Under the pieces are notes generated by a model. It searched no databases and was not told the origin of the DNA. It worked only from the letters and a program-made list of their open reading frames with translations. Shown here in pieces: positions 59,501-64,000 of a stretch of 64,000 nt of DNA. The position numbers and the translations under genes are program-made. Position 1 is the first letter of the stretch; each line of letters begins with the position of its first letter. This DNA comes from Aerococcus kribbianus (GTDB taxonomy: Bacteria; Bacillota; Bacilli; Lactobacillales; Aerococcaceae): assembly GCF_026805545.1 (NCBI RefSeq), contig NZ_JAPRFR010000001.1:868001-932000 (forward strand), given 5' to 3'.

Positions 59501-60970
59501 CTATTTATCAGCGATTTTCTTGACTTGGTCTTTGATGGCCTTAATCGATCCCATCTTTTCATCATAGAGACTTTGTGACAAGTCAACTGGGTATGGTTCA
59601 GGGTTTAACATCCGTTTATACTCATCCCATAATAGGTCTAAACTGGCTTTAGAATAACGTTTAATGGCATGGACATCAGGAGCCTGGTCATAAACTAACT
59701 TCCCATTGGCAAAGATTGTTTGTAAGAGCGGACGAGCAGTAAAGTCTTCTACAGTCTTATTGACATAGGTATAAGTCGGATGAAACATAAAAATAGAGTT
59801 TTCTTGGCGAGGGTCTTCATAATCAAAGCTCACATAATCGCCTTCTGACTTCCCATCACTATTACGCATAATTCGCCAAACTTGTTTTTTACCAGGGGTA
59901 GTCGTTTTTTCTGGAGAAGAAGAAATTTTCATTGTTGGCTGCAAGCTACCTGATTCATCTTCAATAGCACACAGCTTATAAACCGCTCCAAGGGCAGCTT
60001 GATCAAAAGCCGTAATAATCTGCGTCCCAACACCCCAAGAATCAACTTTAGCTCCTTGCATCTTCAAATTGAGAATGGTTTTTTCATCTAAATCATTAGA
60101 GGCTACAATAATGGCATCAGTAAAACCAGCCTCATCTAACATATGTCGGATACGTTTGGAAAGGTAAGTGATGTCACCACTATCGATACGTACACCAATG
60201 AAATTAATTTGATCACCCATTTCCTTGGCAACCCGAATAGCATTAGGCACACCCGACTTCAAAGTATCATAGGTATCAACCAAGAAAACACAGTCACGGT
60301 GAGATTGGGCATAGGCTTTAAAGGCCGTATAATCATTTTGGAAGGCTTGTACCATGGCATGAGCATGGGTTCCAGAAATTGGTACACCAAATTGTTTACC
60401 AGCACGCACATTGGAAGTCGAATCAAAGCCACCAATATAAGCCGCCCGTGCGCCCCATAAGGCAGCATCCAATTCTTGAGCACGACGAGCACCGAATTCT
60501 GCTAAGGTATCATCACCACATACATTCCTTACCCGCGAGGCCTTAGTCGCAATCAAAGTCTGGAAGTTAACAATATTCAATATAGCGGTTTCCACCAACT
60601 GACAATCAGCTAAGCTTCCTTCAATTTGCATTAACGGTTCATTAGCAAAACATACCTCCCCTTCCAACATTGAGCGAATGGTCCCTTGGAATTGGTAGTC
60701 TGCTAAATAATCCAAGAATTCTTGTGGGTAGTCTTGGGTTGCCTGCAAATAAGCAATATCATCCGCCGTAAATGAAAGATTAGTAATGTAATCAATCACT
60801 CGTTCTAAACCAGCAAATATCGCATAACCATTATCAAATGGGTGTTTTCTAAAATAAACTTCAAAAACCGCTTGTTGGTCAGCCTTACCGCTTTGCCAAT
60901 AAGTTTTCATCATATTAATTTCATATAGGTCTGTATGTAGAGCTAAACTGTCTACTTCATATTTACTCAT
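59501..60970 (-). CDS. pncB: Nicotinate phosphoribosyltransferase
   Basis: The 489-residue enzyme has [45 protein letters not shown] and VRIDSGDI, typical of PncB. It condenses nicotinate with PRPP to NaMN, the entry step of NAD salvage. GGAGG at 6 nt supports the ATG at 60970. An extended -10 (TGCTATAAT, near 61003) lies just upstream. Confidence 0.96.
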   Translation of the reverse strand: MSKYEVDSLALHTDLYEINMMKTYWQSGKADQQAVFEVYFRKHPFDNGYAIFAGLERVIDYITNLSFTADDIAYLQATQDYPQEFLDYLADYQFQGTIRSMLEGEVCFANEPLMQIEGSLADCQLVETAILNIVNFQTLIATKASRVRNVCGDDTLAEFGARRAQELDAALWGARAAYIGGFDSTSNVRAGKQFGVPISGTHAHAMVQAFQNDYTAFKAYAQSHRDCVFLVDTYDTLKSGVPNAIRVAKEMGDQINFIGVRIDSGDITYLSKRIRHMLDEAGFTDAIIVASNDLDEKTILNLKMQGAKVDSWGVGTQIITAFDQAALGAVYKLCAIEDESGSLQPTMKISSSPEKTTTPGKKQVWRIMRNSDGKSEGDYVSFDYEDPRQENSIFMFHPTYTYVNKTVEDFTARPLLQTIFANGKLVYDQAPDVHAIKRYSKASLDLLWDEYKRMLNPEPYPVDLSQSLYDEKMGSIKAIKDQVKKIADK

Positions 60971-61051
60971 AATATCCCTCCACACATGCTTTTTATTATT
61001 ATAGCATTTTATTTATACGGGTAAAATGAATTAGAACACATAGCGTTAAAG

Positions 61052-61088
61052 ACAAAAAAACGGCTAGGACAGTTGTCCTAGCCGTTTA
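61052..61088 (-). terminator. Terminator of the sugar transferase gene
   Basis: Stem AAACGGCTAGGACA / TGTCCTAGCCGTTT followed on the minus strand by seven T. Confidence 0.9.
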
Positions 61089-61098
61089 AATGATCTAT

Positions 61099-62493
61099 TT
61101 ATTGAATTAAATCAATATTCATGGCTTTAATTTCTTCTGGGGTGACAGTTGGTTTCATGTTCTCATCGATTCCAGAGCTTGAGACCTTGTCAAAGAGAAT
61201 TTTAATCGTTTGTAGTAAAATTTTAAAATCAAGAATAATTGAATATTGTTTAATATAAATCAAATCAAAATTTAATTTAGAGTTAAAGTCAGAAGCGTAT
61301 TTCCCATAAACTTGCGCATAGCCGGTAATCCCTGCTTGTACATTATGGCGGAGATAATAGTGAGGGTTTTGCTCTTGGAATTGGTTGACAAAGAATGGCC
61401 GCTCAGGTCGAGGTCCAATCATTGACATTTCTCCACGCAACACATTAATCAACTGAGGTAATTCATCAATACGTAGTGAGCGAATATACTTGCCGACCGT
61501 CGTCACTCGACTATCATTTTTTGTAGCAATTACTGGTCCTGATTGGGCTTCAGCTGTGACTGTCATCGACCGGAATTTCAAGATATCAAACTCTTCGCCA
61601 CCTTTAGTAATACGTACCTGCCGATAGAAAACCGGACCTGGTGACGTCAATTTAATCAATATCGCTGTAATTAACATAATTGGTGACGCTACGACCAATA
61701 AGATGACTGCCATAAAGATATCCAAGCCCCGTTTAATAACCGCCTGGTCTGCAGGAATTTTGAAGTCTGAAGTCTCAATAATCGACTCATCCTCAAAATT
61801 CATAATATTAGGATTTACCATAACTAAGTTCTCAAACTTCGAATTCAAGAATAATTTTTTATTGGCACGCATTAAGAGATCATAAATTTTTAATTTCTCA
61901 TCTTCATTGATTTGCGAGGCCAGATAAACAATATCAAACTCTTCAAGACGGTCACAAACATTATTAAAGTAATCAGATAATACCACATGGGTCACAATAT
62001 GCCGGGTGGTTTTACTTGATTTAAAGTTAAAAATTGCCGGGAATACCTCTGATTCCTTACCCACAATCATCACACGTTTAGTGCTTGCATACTTACGATA
62101 GACATTAAAAATTAAGACTCGGAAAATATAAAGCATGACCACTGACACCAGAAAGTTAATTAAAACAACTGACCGTGGAAAAGCTAACCAACGACCGGCA
62201 AAGCTTAATACCATTGTCACTACTGATAAGAGAGCTTGTATAATCAAGGTAATAAAAAACAAGTCACCCTTGGATTTGTTATAGAGAATATAGACCCCAA
62301 ACAAAATATTAAAAATTATAAAAATAATAATAATCCAACCAATCGCCCCTTGAAAGGCTTCAAAATTACGGCTGGGCACATAACGGCCATAACGGATAAA
62401 AAAAGATAATAAATAGGATAAGAAGAGGACAAGCGATTCCGCTGCCACGATGACGATACGATACCAATTTGTCCATTCGCCATTTTTTTGCAT
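61099..62493 (-). CDS. Polyprenyl-phosphate sugar-1-phosphate transferase (WbaP/CpsE type)
   Basis: The 464-residue protein has four N-terminal membrane segments, a nucleotide-binding-like middle and one more helix. The C-terminal bacterial sugar transferase domain follows (KRGLDIFMAVILLVVASPIMLITAILIKLTSPGPVFYRQ, LKFRSM, RIDELPQLINVLRGEMSMIGPRPERP). It loads the first sugar phosphate onto undecaprenyl phosphate for capsule or exopolysaccharide. No other glycan genes sit beside it, so the polymer is unknown. Confidence 0.93.
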   Translation of the reverse strand: MQKNGEWTNWYRIVIVAAESLVLFLSYLLSFFIRYGRYVPSRNFEAFQGAIGWIIIIFIIFNILFGVYILYNKSKGDLFFITLIIQALLSVVTMVLSFAGRWLAFPRSVVLINFLVSVVMLYIFRVLIFNVYRKYASTKRVMIVGKESEVFPAIFNFKSSKTTRHIVTHVVLSDYFNNVCDRLEEFDIVYLASQINEDEKLKIYDLLMRANKKLFLNSKFENLVMVNPNIMNFEDESIIETSDFKIPADQAVIKRGLDIFMAVILLVVASPIMLITAILIKLTSPGPVFYRQVRITKGGEEFDILKFRSMTVTAEAQSGPVIATKNDSRVTTVGKYIRSLRIDELPQLINVLRGEMSMIGPRPERPFFVNQFQEQNPHYYLRHNVQAGITGYAQVYGKYASDFNSKLNFDLIYIKQYSIILDFKILLQTIKILFDKVSSSGIDENMKPTVTPEEIKAMNIDLIQ

Positions 62494-62533
62494 ACTTTCA
62501 CCTTTTTCATTTCTAAACTAGGTATTTATAGGG

Positions 62534-62624
62534 TTAGTCTAAAAAGTCAGCTTCGGTAACATGGGAAAGCAGTTTGTTAATAAACACACTCTCAATTCAT
62601 GAACCGAAGCTGTCTCGTACCCTT
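62534..62624 (-). repeat. Diverged copy of the structured repeat family
   Basis: In minus orientation the element runs from AAGGGTACGAGACAGC to GCTGACTTTTTAGACTAAC, resembling the conserved ends of the units near luxS. A perfect 10-bp outer stem CAGCTTCGGT/ACCGAAGCTG (62548-62557 and 62603-62612) differs in sequence from all other units. An inner GTTT/AAAC pairing is also possible. It lies 75 nt after the upstream gene's stop. Confidence 0.5.
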
Positions 62625-62698
62625 GTTGTTTATTATTTTAGCACACTTTTCATAGGGAAAACATTGCCCGTCTTTAAAATTTCCTTAAAGTCACTAGT

Positions 62699-63952
62699 CT
62701 ATTCAGCTGATTGACTGCTTTCTGCTGGGGCTAAAGCACTCTCTTGACTAGGTTGGAGAGTTGGTTGATTCTCAGGAATACTTTCACTAGGTGAAGACTC
62801 ACTAGCTTGACTAGAACTTTCTTGGCTAGAATCACCTGATTCTGCTGGTGCAGACGATGTCTGCTGACTTGATTGACTAGCTCCTTGGTCAGAAGCAGGC
62901 TGACTAGGCTGTGATGGTGAAGAACTAGTCGATGCAGACTCAGATGCACTTTCTTGTGTTTGTGGTGCACTCGACTGGGAAGACTGTTGTGACTGTGATT
63001 GGGAAGATTGACTACTTTGTTTTTGATTGTTCGGTTGTCGTTGTGGACGGTGGTTGGTACTATTTTGTCCTTGTTGATTATTTTGGCGGGTTGGACTCTG
63101 GGTTTGATAGAATTTTTGACTATCATCATTGTCTTTACGTTGTCGTTGTTCTGACGCTTTGCGCTGGTTGTCACCTTCTGCCTCAATCGCCTTAATCGTT
63201 TCCTGACTTTGGCCAGACTCTCGGGCTTCTTTAACTAGACGATCAGTGATTTGGTCAGTAAGTTTGTCATCAGCCTTAGAAATGATTTCTAAGACTTTTG
63301 CCTTCATATAAGGATTTTCCAAAGAAGCACTACTCTTACGCAAGTCATCCAAAGCTTCAACCAAACCTGCATAATCTAATTGATCATTTTCGGCAATCTT
63401 TTGAATATCCGCACGTAAATCAGTGAAGAAAGCGACCTGTTCCTCGGCTTCAGTGAGTAAATAATCTAAAGTTTGATAGAAGCCATCATCAGCGCTTTGT
63501 AATTCTTGGTCATATTGTTTACGTATTTGACTGATATCTTCTTCAGAAGTTTCTTGAGAAACTAAGACATATTCTTGTAAGGTAGCACCGTTAAGTGGGC
63601 GCTTATCATTAAGCCCTTGGAATAATTTATTAGTTGCAGTCAATGCATCAAATCGACTAGTAATGTCTTGAACACGATCTTCTAATTGGTCTTTTTCCTT
63701 ACTATTAGCGAGCTGGTTGACTGCTGTTCTTGCATTATCAATGGCTTCTTTTTTAATGTCTTCCTTCAAAAACATATAAGCATCATCATAATAAAGGTCA
63801 TTCACCTGACCAGCCACATCACTGATTGCTTGCTGTTGGTCAGCAGCACTATCATTGTTAGTGCGTGTTGCTGCATAGACACCCGCACCCACTACTGCCA
63901 GCAAGGCCAATGTAATTAAAACGACAACCTGCCAGCGTTTTTGTTTACGCAT
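62699..63952 (-). CDS. Membrane-anchored protein with Ser/Gln-rich low-complexity tail
   Basis: I do not recognise this 417-residue protein. It has an N-terminal membrane anchor or signal (WQVVVLITLALLAVVGAGVYA, residues 7-28) and about 240 residues of predicted helices (NDLYYDDAYMFLKEDIKKEAIDNARTAV and similar). A low-complexity tail of about 150 residues is rich in Ser, Gln and Pro. No LPXTG or cell-wall-binding repeats are visible. GGGGGAG at 5 nt supports the ATG at 63952. An outward surface location is inferred. Confidence 0.75.
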   Translation of the reverse strand: MRKQKRWQVVVLITLALLAVVGAGVYAATRTNNDSAADQQQAISDVAGQVNDLYYDDAYMFLKEDIKKEAIDNARTAVNQLANSKEKDQLEDRVQDITSRFDALTATNKLFQGLNDKRPLNGATLQEYVLVSQETSEEDISQIRKQYDQELQSADDGFYQTLDYLLTEAEEQVAFFTDLRADIQKIAENDQLDYAGLVEALDDLRKSSASLENPYMKAKVLEIISKADDKLTDQITDRLVKEARESGQSQETIKAIEAEGDNQRKASEQRQRKDNDDSQKFYQTQSPTRQNNQQGQNSTNHRPQRQPNNQKQSSQSSQSQSQQSSQSSAPQTQESASESASTSSSPSQPSQPASDQGASQSSQQTSSAPAESGDSSQESSSQASESSPSESIPENQPTLQPSQESALAPAESSQSAE

Positions 63953-64000
63953 AAACTCTCCCCCAATACTAAAATAATTCACTTATAGGATAGCATCATT

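Overview
The window looks like a chromosomal segment of a low-to-moderate G+C Gram-positive coccus of the Lactobacillales, most likely Aerococcaceae (Aerococcus or a close relative). The strongest clue is an L-lactate oxidase very like the classical Aerococcus enzyme. Other clues are the gene orders pcrA-ligA-camS-gatCAB, rapZ-yvcK-whiA and hprK-lgt-gpsA-galU, a Lia-type (LiaX/Y/Z) envelope module, long HPF, and comFA-comFC. I see no rRNA, tRNA, prophage, insertion sequence or CRISPR array. Nearly all genes lie on the minus strand.

Layout. 1-7 kb: the 5' end of an rlmD-like methyltransferase, a DUF1846 gene, and a TetR-controlled ABC exporter whose permease carries a very large extracellular coiled coil. 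7-17 kb: luxS, an unusual tandem array of structured ~120-nt repeats, then gatCAB, camS, ligA and pcrA. 17-22 kb: a GntR regulator, a GH73-type glucosaminidase, an RlmI-like methyltransferase and an orphan two-component system. 22-28 kb: an ssb-like gene broken by a one-base deletion, a zinc-type histidine-triad protein with a Zur-like operator, and rapZ-yvcK-whiA. 26-36 kb: phosphoglucomutase, trxB, galU-gpsA-lgt-hprK and the Lia-like envelope-stress operon. 35-43 kb: DNA repair (sbcDC, uvrA). 43-49 kb: the phosphate regulon (pstSCAB, phoPR) with a clear Pho box. 49-56 kb: prfB with a programmed frameshift, secA, hpf, comFC-comFA and degV. 56-64 kb: a YigZ protein, lactate oxidase, NAD salvage (pncB-nadE), a sugar-phosphate transferase that initiates glycan synthesis, and a low-complexity membrane-anchored protein.

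How the genes work together. Carbon control (HPr kinase, a candidate cre at the lactate oxidase promoter), phosphate control (PhoPR with PhoP boxes before pstS) and zinc control (Zur-like box at the histidine-triad gene) are all visible as matched regulator or operator signals. GalU and phosphoglucomutase supply UDP-glucose for envelope glycans.

The most unusual structure is the repeat family. Four tandem units between gatB and luxS share short conserved ends but have different, internally complementary stems. Truncated or diverged copies follow other genes (DUF1846, ssb, hpf, and the 62.7 kb gene), in the same orientation as the upstream gene and usually directly at its stop codon. This pattern suggests an RNA element or palindromic mobile element of 3' UTRs that I cannot match to a named family.
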